Origin: Isoptericola chiayiensis
GTDB taxonomy: Bacteria; Actinomycetota; Actinomycetes; Actinomycetales; Cellulomonadaceae
Direction of reading: 5' to 3'
NCBI RefSeq assembly: GCF_013149805.1
Contig: NZ_JABEZT010000001.1
Location: forward strand, 558,001 to 622,000
DNA length: 64,000 nucleotides
Shown here: piece by piece, positions 47,122 through 55,417 of the stretch
How positions within the stretch are numbered: the first letter of the stretch is position 1
Layout of the letters: the number at the start of each line of letters is the position of its first letter
Translations under genes and position numbers: made by a program
Notes under the pieces: generated by a model
The model's input: the letters and a program-made list of their open reading frames with translations, nothing else
What the model was told of the DNA's origin: nothing
Databases searched by the model: none

Positions 47122-47682
47122 TCACGACCCGCCGCCTTGCTCCACGTCGTCCCTCGCGACGTCGTCCGTCCCGCCGTCGGCCGACTCCCACGCCGAGCGC
47201 AGCCGGGCACGCGCACGCGACAGGGCGGCGTCCGCCCCGCCGCGCGAGACCTCCAGCACCCGGGCGAGGTCGTCGCCGGTCACCCCGTCCCAGGCGACCA
47301 GCAGCAGGATGCGCCGGTCCCGCGGCGACAACCGACCCAGGACCTGGCGGACCCGGTCGTCGTCCACCGCGAGCGCCTCCGGGTCGACGTCGTCGAGCTC
47401 GTCGGGGACGACGGCGAGGGGCACCGCGCGCAGCTTGCGGCGATGGTTGGCGAGCACGAACCCGGCCGTGCGGTACAGCCACGGCAGCTCCCCACCGGCC
47501 GGGACGTCGTCGCGGCGCCGCCAGGCCGTGGCGAGCACCTCGGCGGCGAGGTCCTCGGCGTCGTCGCGGGTGGCCGGGGCGAGCCGCCGCACGAAGTAGC
47601 GGTGGACCGCGCCCGCGTGCTCGGCGAAGAGCGCGTCGAACCATGCGGCGTCGTGCCGGGGCACCTCCGTGGTGCTGGTCAC
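47122..47682 (-). CDS. RNA polymerase ECF sigma factor
   Basis: A 186-residue group 4 sigma factor. Region 2 shows VHRYFVRRLAPATRDDAEDL, LAAEVLATAWRRRDDV and ELPWLYRTAGFVLANHRRK; region 4 shows LGRLSPRDRRILLLVAWDG and RVLEVSRGGADAALSRARAR. The GTG at 47682 has AGGAGG 4 nt upstream and gives the family start. It probably directs the membrane gene downstream; its regulon is unknown. Confidence 0.9.
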   Translation of the reverse strand: MTSTTEVPRHDAAWFDALFAEHAGAVHRYFVRRLAPATRDDAEDLAAEVLATAWRRRDDVPAGGELPWLYRTAGFVLANHRRKLRAVPLAVVPDELDDVDPEALAVDDDRVRQVLGRLSPRDRRILLLVAWDGVTGDDLARVLEVSRGGADAALSRARARLRSAWESADGGTDDVARDDVEQGGGS

Positions 47683-47787
47683 CGGGCCTCCTGGGTCACG
47701 GTCGGGGTCGTGGCGTCGCGCGATATGCTTCCATCCTGCCTGTGTCGTGGCCACGACCAGCCTTGCAGCCCGTGCGGACTCCGCGGT

Positions 47788-47835
47788 GATTCACCCCGGA
47801 TTCACCCACCGACGGGTGCCCCAACGACGTACTGT
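47788..47835 (+). promoter_or_regulatory. PHO-box-like repeat and -10 of DUF4012 gene
   Basis: GATTCACCC occurs at 47788 and 47799, exactly 11 nt apart, close to the PHO-box unit. TACTGT (47830-47835) is the likely -10. The ATG follows 6 nt later, so the transcript is probably leaderless. Confidence 0.45.
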
Positions 47836-47841
47836 GCGGTC

Positions 47842-49749
47842 ATGCCCCTGCAGACCGGTGGGTCCGAGGCCTCCGCGACGTCGTCAGGACCGGCACCGGC
47901 CCCGCGGCGTGCCCGGGCGCCCCGGGTCCTGCGCTGGCTGCTGCTCGGGACCCTGCTGCTCGCCGTGGTGGTCGGCGTGTGCGCCGTGCTCATGGTCCGC
48001 GACGCCTTCGTGGCGCGCGACGCCCTCGACGACGCGGCGCAGGCCGTGCCCGAGGTGGAGCAGTCGCTGCGTGACGGGCTGCTGGACCCGCAGGCGGACG
48101 GGCCGGCACTGGCCGAGAACCCGGCGCTGGCGGACCTGCAGGGCTACACGGAGACGGCGCGGGAGGCCACGGACGGGCCGCTGTGGCACATCGCGGCGTA
48201 CCTGCCGGTGGTCGGGCCGTCCGTGGGCGCCGCGACGACGGTGGCCTCCGCGCTCGACGACGTCAGCGGCGTCGTCCTGCCCGCCCTGGCCGCCACCGGC
48301 GACGCGGCGCGGGCCACCACCTACACCGCCGACGGCCGTCTCGAGCTCGGTCCCCTGGCGGGCGCCGCCGACGACGTCACCGCGGCGCGGGGGGTGCTCA
48401 CCGAGGCGCAGGCCGAGGTCGCCGAGATCGACATCGCGGCGGTCCAGCCCGAGTTCGTCGATCCGGTGACGATGCTGTCGGACCAGCTCGGCGCGCTGGG
48501 CGGGCTGCTCGAGGGTGCCGAGCGGGCGACGACGCTGCTCCCGCCGATGCTGGGGGCCGACGAGCCGCGCCGGTACGTGCTCATGAGCCTGACGAACGCG
48601 GAGCTGCGCACCGCCGGCGGCATACCCGGCGCTCTGATGCTGCTCGAGGTCGACGGCGGGCGCGTCGAGGTGACGCGCCAGGTGACGACCGGGGAGGTCG
48701 GGCCGTTCGCCGAACCGGTCGTCGAGCTGGACCCCGCGGACGTCGAGGCCTACTCGGCCCGTCTCGGTCGGTTCGTCCAGGACGTCACCCTCACCCCGGA
48801 CTTCGCGACGACGGGCCCGATCACCGCGGAGATGTGGCGCCGCGCCCAGGGCGAGGAGGTCGACGGCGTGCTCGCCACCGACCCGGTCGCCCTGTCCCTC
48901 CTGCTGGAGGTCACCGGCCCCGTCGACGTCCGGCTCCCCCGCGACCTCGTCGACGCCGTCGGCGAGCGCACGATCACGCTCGAGTCCTCGACCGTCGTGG
49001 ACCTGCTGCTGCGCCGCGCGTACGAGGTGCTCACCCCGGAGCAGACCGACGTGTTCTTCGCCGTCGTCGCCGGTGCCGTGGTCGAGGAGCTGACGACGAC
49101 CCAGGTCGCACCCGCGGACCTGCTGCCGGCGCTCGAGTGGATCGCGGAGCGGCACCGGCTGCTCGTGTGGTCCGCCGACGAGGAGGAGCAGGAGCTGCTG
49201 ACCGGCACCCTGGTGTCCGGGACGTTCGCCGCCGACCGCGCGGCCGACGCGGTCGGGATGTTCCTCGACGACGCCCGCATCGGCAAGATGACCGCCTACC
49301 TCGACGTGCAGGTGGAGCTGACGGGCTCGGAGTGCACGGCGGAGGGTCGGCTGGACACGGTGTCGATGCGCCTGGAGAACACCCTGTCCGACGACCAGGC
49401 CGCCACGCTGCCGTTCTACGTCGCCGGCCCGGAGGACGCCGCGAACCGCGGGCGCCAGCGCGTGGTGCTCTCGACGTACGGGGCGCGCGACGCCGGGACC
49501 CCGGACGTCCGTCGGGACGGCAACCTGGTGGGCGGCACGCTGCAGGAGCTGCACGGCCGGCAGGTCGTCGGCATCACCGTGGCCCTCGACCCCGGGGAGT
49601 CCACGACGATCGAGGCCACGTTCCCCACCACCGCCGCGGCCGCCCGGGGCTCGGGCACCGCAGAGCCGGGCACCCTCGAGGTGTGGAGCACGCCCACCGC
49701 CACCTCCCGCGGCCTGCACGTGCCGGAGGTCCCGGTCTGCGACGGCTGA
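47842..49749 (+). CDS. DUF4012 domain-containing surface/membrane protein
   Basis: A 635-residue protein. A basic N-terminus and one transmembrane helix (VLRWLLLGTLLLAVVVGVCA) precede the DUF4012 region (about 210-560), recognisable by RRYVLMSLTNAELRTAGGIP, IPGALMLLEVDGGRV, DFATTGPITAEMWRRAQGEE and VDGVLATDPVALSLLLEVTG. Members are often linked to polysaccharide or cell-envelope loci; activity is unknown. The next gene encodes a sortase-type surface protein. Confidence 0.88.
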   Translation: MPLQTGGSEASATSSGPAPAPRRARAPRVLRWLLLGTLLLAVVVGVCAVLMVRDAFVARDALDDAAQAVPEVEQSLRDGLLDPQADGPALAENPALADLQGYTETAREATDGPLWHIAAYLPVVGPSVGAATTVASALDDVSGVVLPALAATGDAARATTYTADGRLELGPLAGAADDVTAARGVLTEAQAEVAEIDIAAVQPEFVDPVTMLSDQLGALGGLLEGAERATTLLPPMLGADEPRRYVLMSLTNAELRTAGGIPGALMLLEVDGGRVEVTRQVTTGEVGPFAEPVVELDPADVEAYSARLGRFVQDVTLTPDFATTGPITAEMWRRAQGEEVDGVLATDPVALSLLLEVTGPVDVRLPRDLVDAVGERTITLESSTVVDLLLRRAYEVLTPEQTDVFFAVVAGAVVEELTTTQVAPADLLPALEWIAERHRLLVWSADEEEQELLTGTLVSGTFAADRAADAVGMFLDDARIGKMTAYLDVQVELTGSECTAEGRLDTVSMRLENTLSDDQAATLPFYVAGPEDAANRGRQRVVLSTYGARDAGTPDVRRDGNLVGGTLQELHGRQVVGITVALDPGESTTIEATFPTTAAAARGSGTAEPGTLEVWSTPTATSRGLHVPEVPVCDG

Positions 49750-49899
49750 CCCGGGCAACCCGGACTTCACCCCCACAACCTCGCCTTTCACCCGGTACGG
49801 ATGGTCCGCGGAGGGTACGCCGTCGCTAGCGTGACAGTGCACGGGACCACGTGGCTCAGCACGTGGTCGAGCGACGGCGAACCCGAGGAGACGAGGACC

Positions 49900-50622
49900 A
49901 TGAGGACAGCCCGACGCGCGGCGGTGCGCGGGGCGGCGGCGACCGGGCTGGTCGGCGCACTGATGCTCGGCCCTGCCGCCGGGGCGCTCGCCGACACCGA
50001 TCCGACGGACGACCCGTCGGCGTCGCCCTCGGAGACCGGCTACGACCCGGACACGCCGCCGACGCTGGAGTTCGAGGTCCTGACCCCGCTCTGCGACGGC
50101 GACGTGCCCTACCTGCAGTACGCCGTCGACGTCCAGAACCCGGAGACACCCCCGACGGGCGTCACCATCACGTTCCTCAACCCCGGCGGGGAGGACTACG
50201 TGCTGACCGAACTGCCGCTGTCCGGCCGGGTGCTGTGGCCGGGCGCCGAGGTCGACGAGGACGGCAACCCCGTGGACTGGCCGGGCTGGAGCCTGGTCGA
50301 CGGCGTCTGGGTCGTCGGCGACGAGTGGGACTGGGTACGCCCCTCGGTGCAGGTGCTGTTCGAGGTCAACCCGGAGGCGACCACGAGCGTGGACTACCCG
50401 CCGTCGTCCCCGGACTGCGCCACGGACCCGCCCGGGGAGACGCCCCCGCCGAGCGACCCCCCGGGCGACCCGGCCACCGAACCCCCGGGCTCCACCGAGT
50501 CGACGCCGCCCTCGCTGCCGGCGACGGGTTCCGAGATCGCCGGGATGATCGCGATCGCGGCCGGGCTGCTGACGGCCGGCGTGCTCGCCGTCCTCGCCGT
50601 CCGCCGTCGTCGCTCCCCGTGA
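49900..50622 (+). CDS. LPXTG-anchored surface protein
   Basis: A 240-residue secreted protein. A signal peptide (MRTARRAAVRGAAATGLVGA, cleaved near ALADTDP), a compact middle domain (about 55-170) with no recognised family, a Pro/Ser/Thr linker and the C-terminal sorting signal LPATG followed by a hydrophobic helix and RRRRSP. It is expected to be cell-wall linked by a sortase encoded elsewhere. GAGGAG precedes the ATG. Confidence 0.85.
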   Translation: MRTARRAAVRGAAATGLVGALMLGPAAGALADTDPTDDPSASPSETGYDPDTPPTLEFEVLTPLCDGDVPYLQYAVDVQNPETPPTGVTITFLNPGGEDYVLTELPLSGRVLWPGAEVDEDGNPVDWPGWSLVDGVWVVGDEWDWVRPSVQVLFEVNPEATTSVDYPPSSPDCATDPPGETPPPSDPPGDPATEPPGSTESTPPSLPATGSEIAGMIAIAAGLLTAGVLAVLAVRRRRSP

Positions 50623-50670
50623 CCCGCTCGAGCTGAGACGCTGACGGCCGGCACCAGCCGGACGCAGGTC

Positions 50671-50701
50671 GGCCCCCTCCTCGCGATGCGAGGAGGGGGC
50701 C
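50671..50701. terminator. Strong bidirectional terminator
   Basis: A perfect 14-bp inverted repeat (GGCCCCCTCCTCGC and its complement) with a 3-nt loop lies between the convergent LPXTG and chitinase genes. Confidence 0.93.
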
Positions 50702-50716
50702 GATGCGTGCGAGGGC

Positions 50717-52561
50717 TCAGCAGGCGCCGAGGTCCTCCCACGCTCCCCACTGGCTGGTGGCGGGCTCGTCCTGCGTCCACCACTTGGCACGCCACTCGTG
50801 ACCGGCGTGCGCGACGACGGCACCGCCGGAGTACGCCGACCCCGCCGTCCAGGTCGCGGCCGAGCACTCACCCGGCTGCGGAGGGTCGGTCGGCTCCGGG
50901 GACGCCGTCGGGTCCGGGGCACCGCACGCCCCCAGGTCCGTCCACTCGGTGGCGCCCGCCGAGGGCTCCTGGACGGTCCACCACTTGGCCTCCCACTCGT
51001 GGCCCTCGTGGGCGACGACGGCACCGCCGCTGTAGGAGCCGGCCGTCCAGGCCTCCGCCGAGCAGTCGCCCGGGTCGGTGGTCGGGTCCGGCGTCGGGTC
51101 GGTCGTCGGGTCCGTGGTGGGCTCCGGCGTCGGGTCCGGCTGGTCCGGGACCGTCACCGGTCCCGCAGGACCGGTGAACAGGCCCGCGTCGACGGCGTCG
51201 AGCAGCTCGGCCTCCTCGTCACCGGACAGATCCCACCACATGGCGCCGCCGAGTCCGGTGTCCCGGATGTACTGCGACTTCTGCGCCACGGTGTCCGGGG
51301 TGTCGAGCGTCCACCACTGGTCGCCGTCGTACCGCCACGCCGCCCCCACCTCGGGGTCGTAGTACTCGGTGCCGAGGTTCTTGAGGATGTCGTAGTCCTC
51401 GTTGCCGGCCTCCCAGGTGCCCGGGCCGGCGTCGGTCGCCGCGCCCCAGGCGTCGGCAGAGTCGACCCCCTTCCACCCACGCCCGTACATGGCCATGCCG
51501 AGACCGAGCTGGGCCGGGTCGATCCCCGCACCCGTGTACTCCTGGACGGCCTTCTCGACCGAGAACTGGCGGCTCGGCTCGCGCGGGTCGGCCGGGTCGT
51601 CGTACAGGTTGCCCTGGTGCCCCGTCAGGGTCGGGTCCCAGGCGCCGTGCAGGTCGTAGCCCTGGATGTTGCCGAAGTCGAGCGAGTCGAAGTTCCGCGG
51701 GTCGTTCCAGCCGCCGGCGGCGATGTCCGCCGGGTTGGCGGGCAGGAACGCGGACAGCAGGTAGTCCTCGCCCGTCTCGGTGCCGTAGGCGTCGAGCTGG
51801 GACCGGAACTCGGCCAGCAGCAGCCGGAAGTTCTCGGCGTCGTTCTCCTCGTCGACGTAGTTGCCCTCGAGGCCGTTGTTCGACCCGGGCCACTCCCAGT
51901 CGATGTCGATGCCGTCGAACACGCCTGCGGCGGCACCGGGACCCCCACGACCGTCGATGACGGGCAGGTCGCCCTTGATGTACAGGTCGATGCACGACGA
52001 GACGAAGTTCTCCCGCGACTGCTGCGTGGCAGCGGCGCGCGAGAAGTTCTTCGACCAGGTCCAGCCGCCGAGGGACAGCATGACCTTGACGTGCGGGTAG
52101 GCCTCCTTGAGCTGCTTGAGCTGGTTGAAGGAGCCCGCCAGCGGCTGGTCCCACACGTCGCCGACGCCGGAGACGGAGTCCGCGGCCGAGTAGCTCATGC
52201 CGAAGTCGGCCCAGGCGTCACCCGCCCCGTCGGACCCGTTCGGGCCGGTGCCCTGGGCCTTGTTCGCCACGAAGCACTCGAGGCTCTGGTGGTGGATGTT
52301 GCCGAAGGAGTAGTTGATGTGGGTGAGCTGGTCGGCGGCGCCCGACGTCACCAGGTCCTTGACCTGGAAGTCGCGGCCGTAGACGCCCCACTGGGTGAAG
52401 TAGCCGACGTTGCGGTAGCCGTTGATGGCGCTGTCCCCGGCGGACGTCTCGGCGGCCGAGGCGCTGCTCGCCGCGACGGTGCCGAGCGCGCCCGCCAGGA
52501 CGACGGCGGTGCTGGTGAGGGCGGCCGCGATGCGGCGCGCTCCTCGTCGTGGTGCGGACAT
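50717..52561 (-). CDS. Secreted GH18 chitinase with two C-terminal CBM5/12 modules
   Basis: A 614-residue secreted enzyme. The signal peptide ends in ASSASAAETS. The GH18 barrel (about 48-460) has the catalytic DGIDIDWEWPGSNN motif, with Glu as proton donor, and SLGGWTWSKNFS. A PT/PD-rich linker leads to two chitin-binding modules, with CSAEAWTAGSYSGGAVVAH and CSAATWTAGSAYSGGAVVAH as their starts and AKWWT motifs. It degrades chitin outside the cell. GAGAGGAA precedes the ATG. A hairpin separates it from the upstream chitinase. Confidence 0.95.
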   Translation of the reverse strand: MSAPRRGARRIAAALTSTAVVLAGALGTVAASSASAAETSAGDSAINGYRNVGYFTQWGVYGRDFQVKDLVTSGAADQLTHINYSFGNIHHQSLECFVANKAQGTGPNGSDGAGDAWADFGMSYSAADSVSGVGDVWDQPLAGSFNQLKQLKEAYPHVKVMLSLGGWTWSKNFSRAAATQQSRENFVSSCIDLYIKGDLPVIDGRGGPGAAAGVFDGIDIDWEWPGSNNGLEGNYVDEENDAENFRLLLAEFRSQLDAYGTETGEDYLLSAFLPANPADIAAGGWNDPRNFDSLDFGNIQGYDLHGAWDPTLTGHQGNLYDDPADPREPSRQFSVEKAVQEYTGAGIDPAQLGLGMAMYGRGWKGVDSADAWGAATDAGPGTWEAGNEDYDILKNLGTEYYDPEVGAAWRYDGDQWWTLDTPDTVAQKSQYIRDTGLGGAMWWDLSGDEEAELLDAVDAGLFTGPAGPVTVPDQPDPTPEPTTDPTTDPTPDPTTDPGDCSAEAWTAGSYSGGAVVAHEGHEWEAKWWTVQEPSAGATEWTDLGACGAPDPTASPEPTDPPQPGECSAATWTAGSAYSGGAVVAHAGHEWRAKWWTQDEPATSQWGAWEDLGAC

Positions 52562-52595
52562 GGTCCGGTTCCTCTCTGTGGATGGACGAACGGTG

Positions 52596-52635
52596 GGCCG
52601 GGGCCCGCTGCTGAGCCCGCTGCCGGGCCCCGGCC
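52596..52635 (-). terminator. Hairpin after the upstream chitinase
   Basis: A perfect 12-bp inverted repeat (GGCCGGGGCCCG and complement) with a 16-nt loop. It lies in the 89-bp gap between the two chitinase genes, leaving only about 34 bp before the downstream ATG. It could be an attenuating intercistronic hairpin. Confidence 0.75.
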
Positions 52636-52650
52636 GGGTCTGTCGGCGGG

Positions 52651-55251
52651 TCAGCAGCTCCCCTCGTCGGTCCAGGCGTCGGCGCTCGCCGCGGGCTCGG
52701 CCTGGGTCCACCACTTCGCGGTCCAGGCGCGGCCGGCGTGGGTCACGGCGGCCCTGCCGGTGTAGGCCGTGCCCGCGACCCAGGCCGGGGCCTCGCACGC
52801 GGTGCCGTCCGCCGGGCCGCCGCCGCCGCCGGAACCGCCGCCGGAGCCGGAGCCGGCGGGCAGGTCGACGACGGTCACGCCGCGCGGCTGGTCGTAAGTG
52901 GTCGCGTAGTCGACGCCGTCGACGGTGACGATCACGTTGGAGAACTGCGCGATCGGCAGGGTCCACTTGAGGTGGTTCGTGATGGACCCGCCGGCCGGGA
53001 TGCCCCCGGTCGGCACGGTGAACTCCGCGTCGTGGAAGTCGCCGGTCAGGCCGCCGACGTTGTCCCCGGTGTGGCCCTGGCGGGTGGTCGTGGTGCCGTA
53101 GCCGGACCAGTCGCTCATCTCGCCGAGGTCGCTGGTGCCGTACTGGAACGACACGGTCGCGCCCGCCGGGATGTCGGTGGCCCCGTGGTTGGTGAACACG
53201 ACCTTCGGGGCGATCGGGTAGTTGTTGTCCCCGAGGGCGAACTCCGTGTAGTCGATGCTCAGGTCGAGCGCCTGGTCGGGCATCGGCCGGTCGGCGTTCG
53301 CCTTGGTGGCCCCGTAGGGCGCAGCACCGGCGAGCTTGGAGTGCATGAGGTCGACCATCGTGGAGCCGATCCCGTACTGCCCGGCGGCCTCGTCGTAGCC
53401 GTAGTCGCCGGCGAACTCCCAGATCATCATGCCGCCGAGCCCGGAGTCGACGACGTAGTCGGCCTTGGCGCCGATGGCCTGGGCCGTGTCACCGGACAGG
53501 TAGGTCCTGGTGGCCTCGTTCCACCACCACTCGTTCTTGGTCACCTCGTCGAAGTGCCGCTCGTAGCTGCCCTCGATGGTGGTGGGCACGCCGTAGGAGG
53601 CGGCGTAGTCGCCGACGACACCGTCCTCCAGGTTGAGCAGGTGCCAGATCGGGTTGGCGCCGGCCGGGATCTCCGCACCCTGCGGGTCGGTGTCGTGCCA
53701 CAGGTTGTCGATGCCGTCGGCGCCGTACCCGCACTTGCCGCTGGTCCCCGCGGGGCAGCTGAAGCCGGCCGGGGCGGGTGCCCGACCGCCGTCGCCGAAG
53801 GTGCCGCCCTGGACGTCCTGGAAGCCGCGTGAGTAGAAACCGACGCCGAGGTTGATCCGGCCGGACTGCATGGCGCCGCGGAAGTAGTGGGCGGCCCAGT
53901 CGCCGTTGAGGTAGCCGACGCCGTCGTAGGCGGTGTAGACGCCCCCGGCGGCGAGCTCGGGGTCGTCCCCGCCGTCGAACAGCGGCGAGTTGCCGCCGAC
54001 GTACTCGTTCCACGCCCCGTGCAGGTCGTAGGACATCAGGTTGACGTAATCGAGGTACTGGACGACCTGGTGGGCCTCCATGCCGCGCAGCAGCCAGCCG
54101 GACGACGGCGAGGCGGTGGTGAGCAGGTAGTACTCGCCGTCCTGGGCGCCCGCGACGTCGAGCTTCTCGCGCAGCGTCTTCATCAGGTCGATGTACCCGG
54201 CGAAGAGCTCGCCGCGGCGCGCCTCCGAGAACGCGAAGTCGTCGGGGTTGCCGGCCTGGTTGTTCGAGGTGGGGTACTCGTAGTCGATGTCGATGCCGTC
54301 GAACCCGTACTCGCGGATGAACTCCACGACCGAGTCGGCGAAGGTGTCGATGCCCTCCTGCGTCTCGGTCATCGTGTAGAAGCCGCCCGAGGCGACGCGG
54401 TTGCCCTCGCCGTCGAAGTAGCCGCCCGTCTCGGCCCAGCCGCCGACGGCGGGGATCACCTTGACGCCGGGGTTCTCGGCCTTGTACTTGGCGAGCTGGT
54501 TGAAGTGGCCCGTGTACGGCAGCGACGGGTCCATCTCCTGGCCGGGCCAGGTGGCGTCGGTGGCGGGGTTGCCCGCGACGTCCTCGTTGACCGACACCTT
54601 GTTGTCCGGGCCGACGTGGGCGAACGCGTAGTTGATGTGCGAGATCTTGTCCCACGGGATGTCGCTCGCGAAGTAGCTGGGCTGCTCGTTCGCGCCGGTG
54701 CGCCAGCTCGTGAAGTAGCCGATGACGCGCCGGTCGAGCCCGTTGGGCAGGATCTCGCGACCGTCGGCGTCGTAGACGTCGCAGTACGGCGTGTCGACGC
54801 CGGCGGTGGGCTTCATGCCGTCCGGGCGGCAGACGTCGTCGGGGTTGGTGGAGATCGGCTCGCCCTGGTCCGCGGTGGGCTCGGTCGTGGGCTCGGGGCT
54901 CGGCTCACCGGTGGGCTCGGCCGTCGGCTCCTGGGTCGGCTCGGCCGTCGGCTCCGGCGTGGCCGTCGGCTCCGGCGTCGAGGTCCCGCAGGCCCCGTCG
55001 CTGGTCCAGGCGCCCCAGGCCGAGGAGCCGGGTGCTTCGCCCTGGGTCCACCAGCCGGCGGTCCAGTTCTGCCCGTCGTAGGAGGCGATGTCGCCGCCGG
55101 TGTAGACGGTGCTCGCGGCCCAGGGGTCGGCGCACTCGACGGCGGCCGAGGCGGTCTGGCCGGCAGCGACGGCGACGAGGCCGCTCGCGGCGAGCACGAC
55201 GGCGGTCGCGGCCGCGACCGGTCGGCGTCGGCTCGGTGTGGGTGATCGCAT
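52651..55251 (-). CDS. Secreted multidomain GH18 chitinase
   Basis: An 866-residue enzyme. After a signal peptide (cleaved near TASAAVECAD) comes an N-terminal CBM5/12 module (DPWAASTVYTGGDIASYDGQ), a PT/EP-rich linker, the GH18 domain (about 165-640) with catalytic DGIDIDYEYPTSNN, then a ChiA1-type C-terminal region (LSIDYTEFALGDNNYPIAP) and a Gly-rich linker ending in a second CBM5/12 (PAWVAGTAYTGRAAVTHAGR). CBMs at both ends suggest a chitin-anchored processive or endo-acting enzyme. GGAGGAG precedes the ATG. A CRP-like site lies about 130 nt upstream. Confidence 0.94.
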   Translation of the reverse strand: MRSPTPSRRRPVAAATAVVLAASGLVAVAAGQTASAAVECADPWAASTVYTGGDIASYDGQNWTAGWWTQGEAPGSSAWGAWTSDGACGTSTPEPTATPEPTAEPTQEPTAEPTGEPSPEPTTEPTADQGEPISTNPDDVCRPDGMKPTAGVDTPYCDVYDADGREILPNGLDRRVIGYFTSWRTGANEQPSYFASDIPWDKISHINYAFAHVGPDNKVSVNEDVAGNPATDATWPGQEMDPSLPYTGHFNQLAKYKAENPGVKVIPAVGGWAETGGYFDGEGNRVASGGFYTMTETQEGIDTFADSVVEFIREYGFDGIDIDYEYPTSNNQAGNPDDFAFSEARRGELFAGYIDLMKTLREKLDVAGAQDGEYYLLTTASPSSGWLLRGMEAHQVVQYLDYVNLMSYDLHGAWNEYVGGNSPLFDGGDDPELAAGGVYTAYDGVGYLNGDWAAHYFRGAMQSGRINLGVGFYSRGFQDVQGGTFGDGGRAPAPAGFSCPAGTSGKCGYGADGIDNLWHDTDPQGAEIPAGANPIWHLLNLEDGVVGDYAASYGVPTTIEGSYERHFDEVTKNEWWWNEATRTYLSGDTAQAIGAKADYVVDSGLGGMMIWEFAGDYGYDEAAGQYGIGSTMVDLMHSKLAGAAPYGATKANADRPMPDQALDLSIDYTEFALGDNNYPIAPKVVFTNHGATDIPAGATVSFQYGTSDLGEMSDWSGYGTTTTRQGHTGDNVGGLTGDFHDAEFTVPTGGIPAGGSITNHLKWTLPIAQFSNVIVTVDGVDYATTYDQPRGVTVVDLPAGSGSGGGSGGGGGPADGTACEAPAWVAGTAYTGRAAVTHAGRAWTAKWWTQAEPAASADAWTDEGSC

Positions 55252-55376
55252 GAGGTCTCCTCCGGTGAAGTGCGTCGTCGACGGACGGCGGGTCCGGCCG
55301 GTCCGTCGAGGACCGTTCACCTAAAAGTAAGGATTCCTTCTCATTGGAGAATCAGTGATTCCCACACGATGGGCGA

Positions 55377-55392
55377 GGTGAGCCCGATCACA
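55377..55392 (-). promoter_or_regulatory. CRP-like site upstream of chitinase
   Basis: GTGA (55378-55381), 6 nt, TCAC (55388-55391) matches the CRP/GlxR consensus. On the minus strand it reads TGTGATCGGGCTCACC. A locally A+T-richer stretch with an imperfect GATTC...GAATC dyad (about 55330-55360) lies between it and the chitinase start. Catabolite control of chitin use is plausible. Confidence 0.5.
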
Positions 55393-55393
55393 C

Positions 55394-55413
55394 CGTACGG
55401 GTTTCCCCGTACG
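55394..55413 (-). terminator. Short hairpin after LuxR gene
   Basis: An 8-bp perfect inverted repeat (CGTACGGG with its complement) and a 4-nt TTTC loop lie 4 nt after the LuxR stop. Confidence 0.65.
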
Positions 55414-55417
55414 TCGA

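Noticed and set aside
49766-49792. PHO box before the LPXTG gene
   Set aside because: TTCACCC occurs twice but 21 nt apart, not a multiple of 11, and the middle unit does not match.
49900-50622. Sortase locus around the LPXTG protein
   Set aside because: No sortase catalytic motif (TLxTC) was seen in the window, so only the substrate is annotated.
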